In this document: one piece after another, positions 52,886 to 64,000 of the stretch | How positions within the stretch are numbered: the stretch's first letter is position 1 | Layout: each line of letters begins with the position of its first letter | Assembly (NCBI GenBank): GCA_037833965.1 | Contig: AP031352.1 | Location: forward strand, 24,532,501 to 24,596,500 | Direction: 5' to 3' | Origin: Marchantia polymorpha subsp. ruderalis | Taxonomy: Eukaryota > Streptophyta > Marchantiopsida > Marchantiales > Marchantiaceae | DNA length: 64,000 nucleotides | Notes under the pieces: generated by a model | The model's input: the letters and a program-made list of their open reading frames with translations, nothing else | The model's database searches: none | Told to the model about the DNA's origin: nothing | Translations under genes and position numbers: made by a program

Positions 52886-55797
52886 AGTAACAACACACCA
52901 AAGACTAAAACTGCAGTATAGTAACAAAAGGTTAAACCCACATGAACAGAGTCAAAATACTAAATATCACGTTTTAACATATTATTGAAGAGTTTGAATT
53001 TTCAAGTTATTGTCACTCTAAGAAATTCTACAGGTTTTCAATTCGGAGTATACACAATGCAACGTAAAAAACCCCAACACACAACTGGAAGTGGAAAAGC
53101 ACAACTCAGAGGTAGATTAGTACCTCTACTTAAGATTAAGAGGAAAAGTTTCCCAAGAGTACACTCAAAGGATCTGCAGGTAGTGATCCCAATTCCAAAT
53201 TTACAACACTTCCACTAGTTATTGCTAGTGGAGGGCATCCGGGTTGGACTTCCTATTTCGAATGCGGTACCTTCGTCAACCCGAAGTCACTCTCACGCGG
53301 TGAACAACACACTCAACTCACAAAACGCGTAGAGAATACAGAAATCCAAACTGAGTTGAGAAAAGATTTAGTGTCACAACTTAACAGTCTATTGACGAGT
53401 TTGAATTCTCAAGTAACTCCCATAAAAACTACGGAGGCTATGCCCGAAGACGCCTGAAGCAGCGTAACACACAACGTGAATTGACAACCAAGGCTTACTC
53501 AAAGTAACAAAACTTCACTTTGGCATTTAGGGGGAAAAATCCCGAAGTAGTACAAATAGAGACAATCGTCCGAAGGTGTAAGTCCGAACTGCTCAGGTTC
53601 TAACTAGACTACACTAGCTTAGAACATTCGTGCGAGGGCCTTCAGCTACAAAATGCGGTAACTTCATCAAGCTGTAGCTCCTCTTGCGCGGTGATAGATC
53701 GAAGGACACAAACGCGCAGAGAAAATGAGTTTCTGAACTGAACTTCCAAAACTGGAAAATCTCCCAAGGCCAACGCCTTGAACTACTTTATACGCTCTAA
53801 GTCCAAACTACCACTCAACTCTACGCTACACTACACGTCATCTGCTATGCCTCCTGTGCAAAGGCCGACCGCGCACTAACTCCCTTCCCGACCAGTCTTC
53901 GGCTCTACTGCGCAATACCAGCCGCCGCAACACCGCGGTCAACTCTGCCTCGAGGTTTGCAATGGCGTCTCGCGACCTCGCCAGAAAGGCATCCAACCGC
54001 TTCGCAACTTGCTGTCGACTCCGACTGTCACCCGACATCAAGGCTGCCGCACGAATCTCCAATTCGCGCAAGGTGACTCTCTCCCGCGCTGCAACCTCCC
54101 AGAGAGTGTAACCTCTTAGACACCGGTTCACTCGCGCTACTAACTCCTCTTGCGTGCGATCTGTCGCGCGCCGGTTGTCGCCTTCAAACTCCACTAACTG
54201 CAGCTCCGCATCCGCAAGCTGCGCTTTCAATTCATCGCACAGTGATTGCAGGAGACGCAGTAACTCCTCATCCGCCTTCCGTGCGATCTGACACTGCTCC
54301 AGCAACCGTGTCTGCCGCACGAGCTCTTTTGCCAAGGTGCCATTTTGAATTCGCTCAGAATGGAGCTCCGCCTCGAGCTTCGCGCACTGCTTCTCAAATT
54401 CGCGCTGTGCCTCGGCCGCTGCGTCATCGCGCAGCTGCAGTACTGTCTTGTGCAACCTCCGCGAGAGTGCAAGATGTCCCAGCAGGACATCGTTCTTCTC
54501 CTCCAACTCCCGGTACTTCTGGTCCAGGGAAATCAGCTCGGGATTCGTCGCTACCTTAATCCGCGTCCGATTCCTGACCAATTCGACGTAGCATCCCCGA
54601 TAGAGGGGATCCGCGTACTTAGCTGCCTTGCGATCAAGGTACCGCAGTAGCGGTACCACCTGCTCGCAAAGCACTCCCGTTGGCGTGCCTTGCACCGACT
54701 CCACTTCCTGCTTCTCCGAACTCAAATCGTCCTCTGAGTCGAGGATCTCTGTCGCCACAGAAATCCTCGGCGATTCCCTAGAACTTGTGGAAATAGCAGA
54801 CAGCAAGTTATTATTTTCAGTTCTGGATAATTTGTCGGTGAAAGAGCAAGTGTTTACGATCTCATTGTCTTGAATATACTTTGACCACATCTTTCTGCGA
54901 GCTCTCCGCGGATTCTCCACAAGACTCCCGCAAGATTCTACTGCTGCGCACTCCTGCACTCTCGAAAATCCGCACACTCTCTTCACACTTAGAAATCTCT
55001 CCGCAAGATCACTGCGAACTCTCTGTTGCGCGTCGTGAGCTCCGGTGGATGCGAAATTGAAAATGCAAGAGTGAAAGTGAGGGCGAAATCTTTCCTTCGG
55101 CGATCAAGATCGCCCAACGTTCGACACTTGGACCGGCTGCGGCCGGCTTGAATGCGATGCCGGCGCGGAGGCGTAACGTCCCAATTCGCACGCTCGAATT
55201 CACGCTCCGCCGTTGCGCAGACTAGCGACAAATGCGCTCGCGGAGAAGGTACGAACTTCCGCCGACTCCTTTGTCTTTTCTTCCTCCGCCGAAGGCGCAT
55301 CTTTTCACCGAAGGAGAATCCTAGAATCGAAGTCCTTCCTTACGCCGAAGGCGAAACCTATCGACGAAATGCGGCGCTAGTGCCGAAGGTGTTGGGGCGA
55401 ATTAACTTACCGCCGAAGGCGTACGGCCGTAGGCGAACAAAATGACGAGATCTTTTTTTTCCTGTGAGGAAGGTGTCTGTCGCGCATGCTTCGTATGTCT
55501 TCAGCGACATCTCCTCTGCAGGCGTCTGCGCCGAAGGCGCTTCGCCGAAGACACCTCACAAAAGGAGATGTTGCCAAAAGTGCCGAAGGCGCTCTCCCTA
55601 GCATGAACCGCCTGCGCCGTCCAAGGTGCTGAACCTCGGCCTAAGCCCCCCAACTCCTGGATTCTCCGTGACCCGCGATTCTTCCTTTTTACTCTATATT
55701 ATGTACCGATTACTATTTACAGTTGCTGCCGCGGTACTTATTTTCCAAAAAATGTTTTAATTTTGAAAAAAAAAAAGGTGGGTTAGCATAGGGTACA
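52886..55797 (-). mobile_element. Second copy of the TG...CA element family, broken
   Basis: Matches the element at 14675-20048 from its low-coordinate end (CTAAAACTGCAATATAG against CTAAAACTGCAGTATAG) through the 407-bp duplication, the coding region and the GC-rich leader, to the far end (GTACCGA...CTATTTACA and CCAAAAAATGTTTTAATTTT). It is shorter, about 2.9 kb, and clearly diverged. No target duplication is visible, so its ends are approximate. It is older than the copy at 14675 and looks broken. Same orientation as the other two copies. Confidence 0.78.
53838..54986 (-). CDS. Shorter relative of the element-encoded coiled-coil protein
   Basis: A frame of 382 codons related to the C-terminal part of the protein at 15856-18804: an acidic stretch after ATEILDSEDD, the shared block EQVVPLLRYLDRK and YADPL, then coiled coil with LVRQTRLLEQCQIARKADEE and a tail SRQQVAKRLDAFLA. 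The spacing of these blocks agrees with the longer protein. It is a fossil-family member; whether it is expressed is unknown. Confidence 0.6.
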   Translation of the reverse strand: MKRVCGFSRVQECAAVESCGSLVENPRRARRKMWSKYIQDNEIVNTCSFTDKLSRTENNNLLSAISTSSRESPRISVATEILDSEDDLSSEKQEVESVQGTPTGVLCEQVVPLLRYLDRKAAKYADPLYRGCYVELVRNRTRIKVATNPELISLDQKYRELEEKNDVLLGHLALSRRLHKTVLQLRDDAAAEAQREFEKQCAKLEAELHSERIQNGTLAKELVRQTRLLEQCQIARKADEELLRLLQSLCDELKAQLADAELQLVEFEGDNRRATDRTQEELVARVNRCLRGYTLWEVAARERVTLRELEIRAAALMSGDSRSRQQVAKRLDAFLARSRDAIANLEAELTAVLRRLVLRSRAEDWSGRELVRGRPLHRRHSR

Positions 55798-57700
55798 CCC
55801 CATCCAAAGTTATGTTGATGAAAATCAGCAAGAAATGTGGGTTATTTTTTTCCAATATTTTAATGTAGATAGTTGGATTTTTTTTAAAAAAAAAGCTATC
55901 TAGGTTAAAACTATTTATATTATTATCACTACTAAGAGATATATACTAAAATCAATTGATGTATAACTAGAATGGGTAGAAAAATGAGTAAAGATGGACA
56001 AGAAGAATCGATGCAAATAGCTAAATAGAGTGATGTATCAGATAACCTACAGCGTAAGGAAAGTCCTGTTTGTATGAGGGAAGAGAGTGTCAAACTTGCT
56101 AAAATTATATATCTATCAAGAAATATTGTAGTCATGTACTAAGATCTATGAATTGAAATATAACATTTGAGATCTCATATCGCAGGTGTTAGTCTACTGT
56201 ATATCATTATCGTGAAAACTAAACGTCTACTCATCCATATCCAGGGCAAACACCTGATGAATTATTCTAAATCTGATAATAAATTAAGAAGATGAAGAAA
56301 TAGAAAAACACTTTATTGTGTTCATAGTTTTTCATCAATATAAAATATATATTCAGTACATAGAATTGGATAATTTTTTGTTCGAATATATAAAGGTTTT
56401 TCAATTAAAATTTGGATTGATGTTGTCATTAATATTAATTATCAAAGATGTCAAGCGCGATAGAAATATATCAAAAATATACCATGCATAATAAGTAAGA
56501 GGTTTGACATGCTCTTCTAGAAAAATTAAATCAAAATCAAGCAATGAATGCTTTGATCCTATATAATTTAGTGTATATCATCTATGACATTTTCAAAAAA
56601 GTAAGAATAATATGAAAACAATATTGTAAAATCTAAACATATCATCACTACAATCATTCTTCAAAACTTTCAGATTTGAAGAATGTCTGTCGTGATGATA
56701 TGTTTATATGATTTCAATATTTTCTGTCTAATTTGAAAGAATTATGGATAGTTATACTGCTGAACAGATCTAATCTCATTACAAATAGCACATAAAAGTC
56801 ACTAAATAGTTGAACAAAATGTTATCAAACAATTATCAGATTATATGATAATTCAAATATCATTTAATCTTTCGATATGGCAGTGAAATATATAATATTG
56901 GTTAAGTTTGAAGTATTCTATTTCATAATAACATTTTTAAGACTAAACAACTTCGGTGCTTTTCTAAATAAAAATAATCAAAACAATTTTTTTAAAGAAA
57001 TAAATTGAACATAATAATTAGTTTAAAAAAATGAGTAGATCAATTTAAAAAATTCCAATTTTAATTCTGATAGACATCAATTCTACTTATCATAATCACA
57101 TTTAGGTTCTTAAAAAAAAATTTTATTAAAATAATTTTAAAAATCCCAACTATTTTTAAATGTGATTAACTTACTTATCGTAAAATTAAGATATTTATAT
57201 TTTGGAAAAATATTATCTTGGAAAAAATTAAAAATGTGATTACGTTCTTACATTTTTCTTTTGATAAAGTTGATATTTTTTCATACTTTGTTTAAATATC
57301 AATATTTTGTTGATTCATTTCACAAAAGCATTTTCAAGATTCTAGTCATTTTTAGTTTTGACTTAGTGGATGAAATTATATAAAATTTAGAACAAGTTTT
57401 TACCTTTATCTTACAATTGCTAAATTATTCTTATGAGGTTGATGTAAGTCATAAACATGTTGCCATAAAGATTTTATTAAATTTATAAAAACATCTTTTG
57501 AAAGAAAATAAGTTTAAAGACTTAACAATGAAAGTTATATTATTTGTTTCATTAACTATCATTACAATTGCAAATATTCATGCAAATACCAGAAAAGTAA
57601 GCATTACTTACCAATAAGCGTAAAAAATTTATTGACTTGAATTTGCACCACTGTTGATTTTCATGCACAATATCAACCTATGGATGTATCACGTTTTTCT
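55798..57700. other. AT-rich desert, no gene seen
   Basis: Very AT-rich with long A and T runs and no recognisable frame. A partly complementary pair of stretches lies near 56628-56710 (ATCATCACTACAATCATTCTTC and its rough inverse). Confidence 0.5.
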
Positions 57701-58790
57701 TGTTGTTATAATAACATACAATTATCAAAATGGAGCATAATGGTAAAGATTTGATCACACGATGACACAATCAACACCAGAGAACCAAGTAGTGTCACGA
57801 ATTACCATTTTATTGAAGAGTTTTATTTCTCAGGCACATGTCACTCCCATAAACACTGTAATTGCTAAGTCCAAAGGCAGCACATTGCAGGGTGAAATCA
57901 CACTCGAATCCTGAAGTTCATCAAATAAGTTTCCACAAAAGCCGCAGGCAACTCTGCAATTGATATTCATAGGGAGAAATTTTCCAAGTTACCCACTCAG
58001 CCGGCTGCACCGAGCTTTCAATGTACAGATTTGATTAAATCCTGAGCTACACTATGCACCACTCAAAACATCTGAATTGGACTCCTTACTTTAGATGCGC
58101 TATCTTCGACAAACTAAATCACCTCGCACACGGTGATAAAAAACATAATTCACTCACGCGCGGAGGAATGTATGCTGAAAACTGAGAAATTAACTAATGA
58201 AAATGCCCCCGAAGGTAAAGCCTTGGACCTACTTATTACTAACTAACACTTGGAGACATCATCCGCTGAGATGCAAGCACCGAAGAGGTGCGATGCCAGC
58301 CGACCCGGCAGTTACCACGCCCGTTGAGCTCATATGTACTCTTATCCTACTCAAAACGGATGATCGTTTCAATTCCAGGTTCTCCTTCGTCTACTCCAAA
58401 CCGGAGATGAACGAATTGAGTTTCCTACTTAGTTGCCGATGTCTTAGGACTCGGCTGGCTCCCAATTCCTTTACTCGACGCTCTAGCTCCACCACGCGCT
58501 TGAAGTCTCTCTCAAAGCCCGAAGATGTCTAAGTCTGAAGGCCCTTCTTCACCAAAGTCCAAAGTCTCTTCTCCAAAGTCCGAAAGGCGCTAAGGCCTAA
58601 GTAGGCCTAAGACTTAGGCCTAAGAAGGCCTAAGTCGCTACGGCCGAAGTTACTTCTTCGATTCATATCAACCACTTCCAACACCCATAACTCGGTGACT
58701 TCTTATCCGTTTCAGTAGTTTTTTTGGCTCGTTACAACAAGCATGCCCATTTCTATCTATCAAGATGATTCTTAAGTCAAGTCGCCACTA
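57701..58790 (-). mobile_element. Third copy of the TG...CA element family, short and broken
   Basis: About 1.1 kb resembling both ends of the element at 14675-20048 and little of its middle. The start resembles TGTAATAAC..GGTAGAAAG; then AGTGTCACG and TATTGAAGAGTTT, the CACTCCCA block, and near the right end CTTCCAA...ATAACTC...GGCTCGTT. A minus-strand tail around 58391-58530 (ELERRVKELGAS, RKLNSF) corresponds to the end of the coiled-coil protein. Old and broken; edges approximate. Confidence 0.65.
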
Positions 58791-60666
58791 ATTGAAAAAT
58801 TTATGAGGTATTTACTTTATCAAATCATAACTCATTTAATTCAACTTTTCTACCTACAAGTAAAAAACACTAACTTCAAAGAGAGTAAGATAAATGGATT
58901 TCACTACTTTTAACTTTACCTCTACCACAAAATCCACTATTTGGTCTACTTCAAATTGTTCTTATACTAAAAATTTGAAGTTCTTAGTTTGCTACTTCTC
59001 AAACTTACTCTTTTTGAAAAAAAATGAAAACTACGTTACCACATATATGATCTGACACAAATGTTCAAAATAGTTATAGCGCATGATTTAAGATATGTCA
59101 ACATTGAGTTCATAAAAGCATCGTTAACAAACTTTAATGAAAATTTTAAAGTCACAAATTTAATAACTATTATATTTAAATCATAGACTAATCAATAAAT
59201 AAAAAATATAAACAAAAAATTATAATACTGTTTACTTGTAATTTAAAATTTTCAATTAACGTTAAATAAATCTTTAATCTATCATTATCTTCAAATCTAA
59301 CTATTATGATCATTTGCATGTAGACATTTCTTTTATTGATTTCACTTTTGATTTTGTTTACACTAGGTTGATATGAATTTTTGCGATAGATTTTTTTTAA
59401 ATTATAATATAAATGTAATGAATTTATTTATATTAATTCATAATAATAAGATTAAATTCATAAAACCAAATTCTTCAAAACTTAAACTTTATTGAAATTA
59501 ATTCAATCTCTCAACAAAATTAGAATTAAAGATTTTTCTTTATCAATACATTTTTTTTTCAACTTTATTTAGATTTTTATTTATTTATAAACTTACGAAT
59601 ATGCATATATTAGATTTCAGGAAAATTTTAACTCAATTAACAATGCAGAGTTTGAAATTATATTAATTAATGAAATTGAAGAAGATTGATTATAGTTTAT
59701 GATCAAAATATCAAAATTGAAATTGCTTTTCATACTCATTATTTAACGATGTTATTTTTTTAATGAACTTCTTTAAAAACCTAAATTCTATAAATCTTAG
59801 TAAATCGAATAACCGCTTTTTGAGGTTTTAATTTTGATTCAGTAATTTTTATTGTAAAAATGAAATTATATTCAAAATAGAAAAAAATCGCTCTGTTGGA
59901 AAACATTGTCTCCTTTCACCTTTCATTTTTTGAGATAAATAATGATATCTATACATGATTGTGTGAAACTTTTCACCAATCAAAAAAATATAATTGTATC
60001 ATATTTTCAACGTTGAAATGCATACATCACTCTGTGATATGCTGAATGAATTAAAAAAAGTTCGAATTTATCGAAAGATTTTATATCATGAAAGTTCTTC
60101 TTGAACATAGTTCAGGAATAAAGTGCAATACTTTGTGAATTTTTTGTAAGAATACACTAAAAAAATCAGTGAATGTAACTAATTTCAGATTCTCAATCTT
60201 TAACAATTAAAAAGAAAGCCCGAAATATAGTAGAGAGTAACGTGAAACTCACGTAAACTGTTATTCTGTAGCTATGCGCAGCCGGCTATAAATAGATGAA
60301 AGGAATTTGCTAGAGATTTAGTTTCTAATGCTTTGTGTGTTTTATTACCCGCAAACTTGTATCTTCGTTGCTAAAATTAAAAGTTTAATAAAAGTTTATT
60401 TTAAAAGTCTAGAACAATCTGTACCTTATACTTTGAGATTTTTTTCACTCAAAGAGAATATGTATATATACAACTGTTTGAAACCGACAAATATTTAGTA
60501 AGTCTTATTAAAAATAAAACTAAAAACTGACAATCTTTAGACTCGACTAGAACTCCGGTCAATAAAAAAAACACTTACGAAAAAAAGATAAATAACGAAG
60601 ATTGTGATACACCTATTTTCTATCAATATCACCTTTTATTAGTCACATTAGATCTAGTCATCATCT
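58791..60666. other. AT-rich desert, no gene seen
   Basis: AT-rich with dense stops on both strands. Nothing recognised. Confidence 0.5.
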
Positions 60667-60767
60667 CGAGATTCGGCATGGCGCATTTCATTTTGTAGCT
60701 ATCGCCGATTTTTAGCAACTCCGCCCTTCCGTAAGCGAAGCTCGGGTGCAGCCGCCATGTCGAATCT
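60667..60767. repeat. Short inverted repeat, 101 bp
   Basis: GAGATTCGGCATGGCG at 60667-60682 is inverted at 60752-60767 with one mismatch. The interior is GC-richer than its surroundings (CTCCGCCCTTCCGTAAGCG). It could be a tiny MITE or a structured-RNA remnant; nothing decides between them. Confidence 0.5.
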
Positions 60768-62859
60768 CAACTGGAATAGAAATCTGAATTCCCGATTACA
60801 GTTCATCATGGTATGTCTTCATGTTTGTACGTGCCCAATCTCATACATTCTCTTGATGCATACGGCTTCTCGTGTTGATCTTTGGAAACATGGTTCTGGA
60901 TTAAATGGCTCCGTTTAGAGACTGCAATGCACTTGCAGAAACTAATTTGCAAATAAACAGTAGAGTTTCCGAGTGTAGCAAGACCTCAGTAATGATTATT
61001 TAGGACATGCTGATTTCTCTAAGGTGAGCAAACACATTCAATGCTCTTGGGGAGTGCAAATGTCTCTAAAGAGATATGTCGGTTTCTTCTGATTACGATT
61101 GCTAGGCGTGACCAACATGACTACCGAACCTACACGAAACACTGCTGAAGAAGATGAAATCGATCGACTTTCTGGTCCATTCAGCAACCTATGCGTTTGA
61201 CACCACCACAAACACACCTACGTTTTCATTTTGACCATCAAGACTTTTGGAATATCGCTGAAAGACCAAACACTCGTACTCTTATATAAGACTGAAGCGG
61301 AAAGATTTTAGTAGTTAGAGTAAGATATATACTCTTGAGCTCATGAAGAGCAACGTTACAGGATTTAATGACTGATTCAACTAGGGGTCATGTGGAGATA
61401 CCCCGTATTGTCATATGGCCACTAGACGCAGGACTTTGAATTGCATCTTTAAGATGAATTTGAAGTACCTACTAATGCAACCGAACTCACAAACTAGAGA
61501 ATCTCGTTCAGTACAAACCCTAATTTGTAAAACTTTGAAAATGCAACGATGTATTCTATTTCGCCTATGAAGTGCAGACAAACTCAAAGATAACTTAACT
61601 TTGATCAACTTCCAAGCTTATTCACTTAGTACCTCACTCTTTTGGCAATAAACTAATTACACCAGTGTATACTTATTTCATCGCTTGCTGTTAACATTTG
61701 TTCACTCATGTACGAGAATCACCCAATAACTCTTGACATTGTGAAAAGTGTATGTCGATGTTTAGGTATGTTGGGTTGAGAAAGATAAGAAAAGCACTTA
61801 ATATCTCCTAAAACATTTGAGTGTGTGAATCTCTTAAAGCATGTTTATGACCATCATATATGTCGCTGACATGGAAATCTAAAAAACGAATGATGTCAAG
61901 AAAAAAGAATTCTTGTGCTACCAAATGAATCTGGACTTTCTTCAACTCCCGGCTTTTAGGACAGATAGATATTGTTCTACCAATTATGTCAGATGGCACT
62001 ATCAAGCAACCATTGTAATTTCATCTCACGTGTTAATATACTAGTATGCCATAATTATGCCATTCCTTTCAAAGAGAATAAACAAAAATCTATCGTACTC
62101 TGGATATTGCCAAGAAAGAGGTACTTGAAGGTGATAACATGACCGAAGCGGGAAGAAATTCTTATGTCTCCTCAATCCTCCGAAAAGATACTCAAATGAA
62201 GTGTTATGTACAAAATGTATGATCTTTCTATTAGTGCAACTTTATTTCGTGAAGTATCTAGAAATAAATTTCTAGATACTTCCGGTACGAAATTACTCGA
62301 CTCAGACTTGTAATAGTAAAGACCTACACATGACCTGAACAATCACTTGCATTAATATTTCCTATTTCCTATAACAAATCATCAGCTCAAGTAGCAGAAA
62401 GCAGAAATGTGTTGTTGAACATCTCTGTACTAAACCTCTATTCATCAAGTATTTATAACCAATGCCAAATTGTGTTCAGATTGCCAACTTCGATCTACAT
62501 GACTAGATGACAGTACTGAAATTAGTAAGACAAAGAATATTCATCATGAGCTTGCTGAATATCGATTTTTCTAGAGGCCCTTTTTCTGACTCTTCAGACT
62601 ACCTATAGCTTGATCACCAACGCTGAGATGCCACATTTATCAACCTGCATTCATAGCGCCTTGCCTGTCAGAGTCTGAAGACTGCAGGCCACTGATCTGT
62701 CCGGTTCCAGAACATACCATCAATCAAGCAGATAAGTCATAGAACAAATAGTTTTGTCTCATGATCAGACTCTTGTATTGTCTTGAGTCGAGCTTTTCTA
62801 GTAAATACATGGCATTGTCTGATACAACTGATACACGACTGCAGTGGCATACCTGATGC
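60768..62859. other. Spacer, no supported gene
   Basis: Moderate GC, short frames only, none recognised. A short inverted repeat GAAGTATCTAGAAA with its complement lies near 62251-62282. Confidence 0.4.
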
Positions 62860-62925
62860 CATAACAGTGGCAAAGAAGAAATTTCCCGCACATTGTTGGA
62901 GCCTATGATATACCCACTAGGTGAT
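62860..62925 (-). pseudogene. Possible scrap of a peroxidase exon 4
   Basis: The minus strand reads an AG followed by GTGGGTATATCATAGGC, which resembles the exon 4 start of the array peroxidases (GTGGGCATACCATAGGC, coding GHTIG), then GCTCCAACAATGTGCGGG-type sequence where those genes read ACAACCAAGTGCGGA. The His codon is changed to Tyr and the frame is soon lost. Weak but specific similarity; might be chance. Confidence 0.35.
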
Positions 62926-64000
62926 TACTTGAGTCCTCATGCTGCAAATTATACACCTCTGACTGCACTGAGGAATACAAATTATTGCTCATCTTAGCAG
63001 ATTACGATTAGCATTGACGCCTTCAGTGTCACTCCCGCGAAGTGATCGTCATGCTATGACTGCAGAGCTGTGGAAATATATAAGCGGAGCGTGGTCAGAC
63101 GCCGCCCTTCGTCCTTGTGAAACCGCAGTAAGCTGAATGCATGAAGAGGACATCCGACCGTGTCTCCAGGTCTCTTAAGCATGTCAGATACACTAACTCA
63201 AACATATGATGAAACTCCTGAGGTGATGAGGATCAAGCCACCTGATACAACAATTATTTCCAAAGCTCGAGCTCTTAGCTACCCTTTAATTCCAGGCCAG
63301 AACCCTCGTACAGTATCATCGTTGGAAAGCCCACTGACTATACTGCTTGTGCTTGCGCGAAACGCATGCCTCGAGGAATTCGTGATATAACAGCCTTGTC
63401 AACATCCGCAAACAATGTATTCAGCAATCAGCACCGTAACGAATCTCTAAGTGGTTCATCGTTTTGCAGCCCAAGGGTTGTGCACATCGTCATTCCCGCT
63501 GCATGAGCAAGTCTCAAGAATAGAAATCCGTAGGCTCCCCTCGTGGTGGTGGTGGCAGAGGAAACGGTGTAAATCTCACGGTCGATATTTTGGCTCGTGA
63601 CCCCGAGTTTTTCGCTAGGCTTTTTGTACAGTGCTAGAGCTTCTTTGAGAAAAGATTCAAATATGTGAGTTTGTTGCAAAGAGCAAGAAAAGAGCTCGAC
63701 ATGTGTTATAAATGTGGCCCACGTCTCATTTAATGAAGGGACTCAGAGGAATAAGAGACTTGGAATCTTTTGGCACGAACTGTTAATAATTTATTGACCT
63801 TTTGAACGTATTCCATCACAATTTTTTCGAACACAAGCAAAGTCAGCTGCTGCTTTTTATGCAACAACCCTCAAGTCGTGGGAAAGACAATCTATACTCT
63901 CCTACAGATTCGAAGCAGAGTAATATAATCGCATCCTAGGCTGTACAATTTGTTCGTACACAGATGCACTTCGCATGATGTGGGACCAAGATTATCAGAA
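62926..64000. other. Right-hand end, no supported gene
   Basis: Short frames at 63160-63390 (+) and 63428-63679 (-) show no family features. A gene whose main body lies to the right of the window cannot be excluded. Confidence 0.35.

Noticed and set aside
53838-54986. Calling the 382-codon frame an ordinary host gene
   Set aside because: Its flanks match the element at 14675-20048 on both sides, including the 407-bp duplication, so it belongs to a repeat copy.
58197-58532. 111-codon plus-strand frame in the third element copy
   Set aside because: It is antisense to a recognisable tail of the element's coiled-coil protein.

Overview
The window reads as nuclear DNA of a land plant, most likely a bryophyte. 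A liverwort of the Marchantia type is my guess, from overall resemblance and not from any search. Support for a plant: plant-type nuclear tRNA genes, class III secretory peroxidases, a plant UDP-glycosyltransferase with a 44-residue PSPG box, a CYP71-clan P450, GT-AG introns of 100-360 bp, and islands of genes separated by very AT-rich deserts.

Layout. 1-1100: the 5' part of an unrecognised, apparently intronless gene on the minus strand, running off the left edge. 2356-2864: tRNA-Cys and a tandem pair of tRNA-Pro genes. 2.9-6.8 kb: AT-rich desert with one inverted-repeat element. 8279-10519: a four-exon UGT. 11797-12412: a Mutator-like MITE with a 10-bp target duplication. 13.9-21.7 kb: a LINE relic split by a nested insertion. 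A 618-bp foldback element (two 303-bp arms, 12-bp spacer, target duplication GTCTT) sits in the LINE, and a 5374-bp TG...CA element (target duplication AACTA) sits in the foldback. The inner element carries one long minus-strand reading frame (982 codons, acidic and coiled-coil C-terminus). Shorter relatives lie at 52.9-55.8 kb and 57.7-58.8 kb. 22.5-26.6 kb: a three-exon P450 gene preceded by an inverted partial copy of its own first exon and intron. 27.9-28.8 kb: simple tandem and polypyrimidine repeats.

30.9-52.6 kb is a three-unit tandem array on the minus strand. Each unit has one intact four-exon class III peroxidase (31549-33503, 39096-40909, 47695-49358) and, upstream of it, the decayed remains of a second peroxidase. 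The intact genes encode an unusual fusion: signal peptide, extensin-like SPPPP repeat module, then a complete peroxidase domain. The SPPPP module falls from about 16 to 13 to 7 motifs across the array, while the peroxidase exons are almost unchanged.

The peroxidases, UGT and P450 suit cell-wall and phenolic metabolism, but nothing here shows that they work as a cluster. The two most unusual items are the extensin-peroxidase array and the nested TG...CA and foldback elements, which appear related to one another. No rRNA gene and no CRISPR array were seen. The right-hand 5 kb holds no gene I can support.
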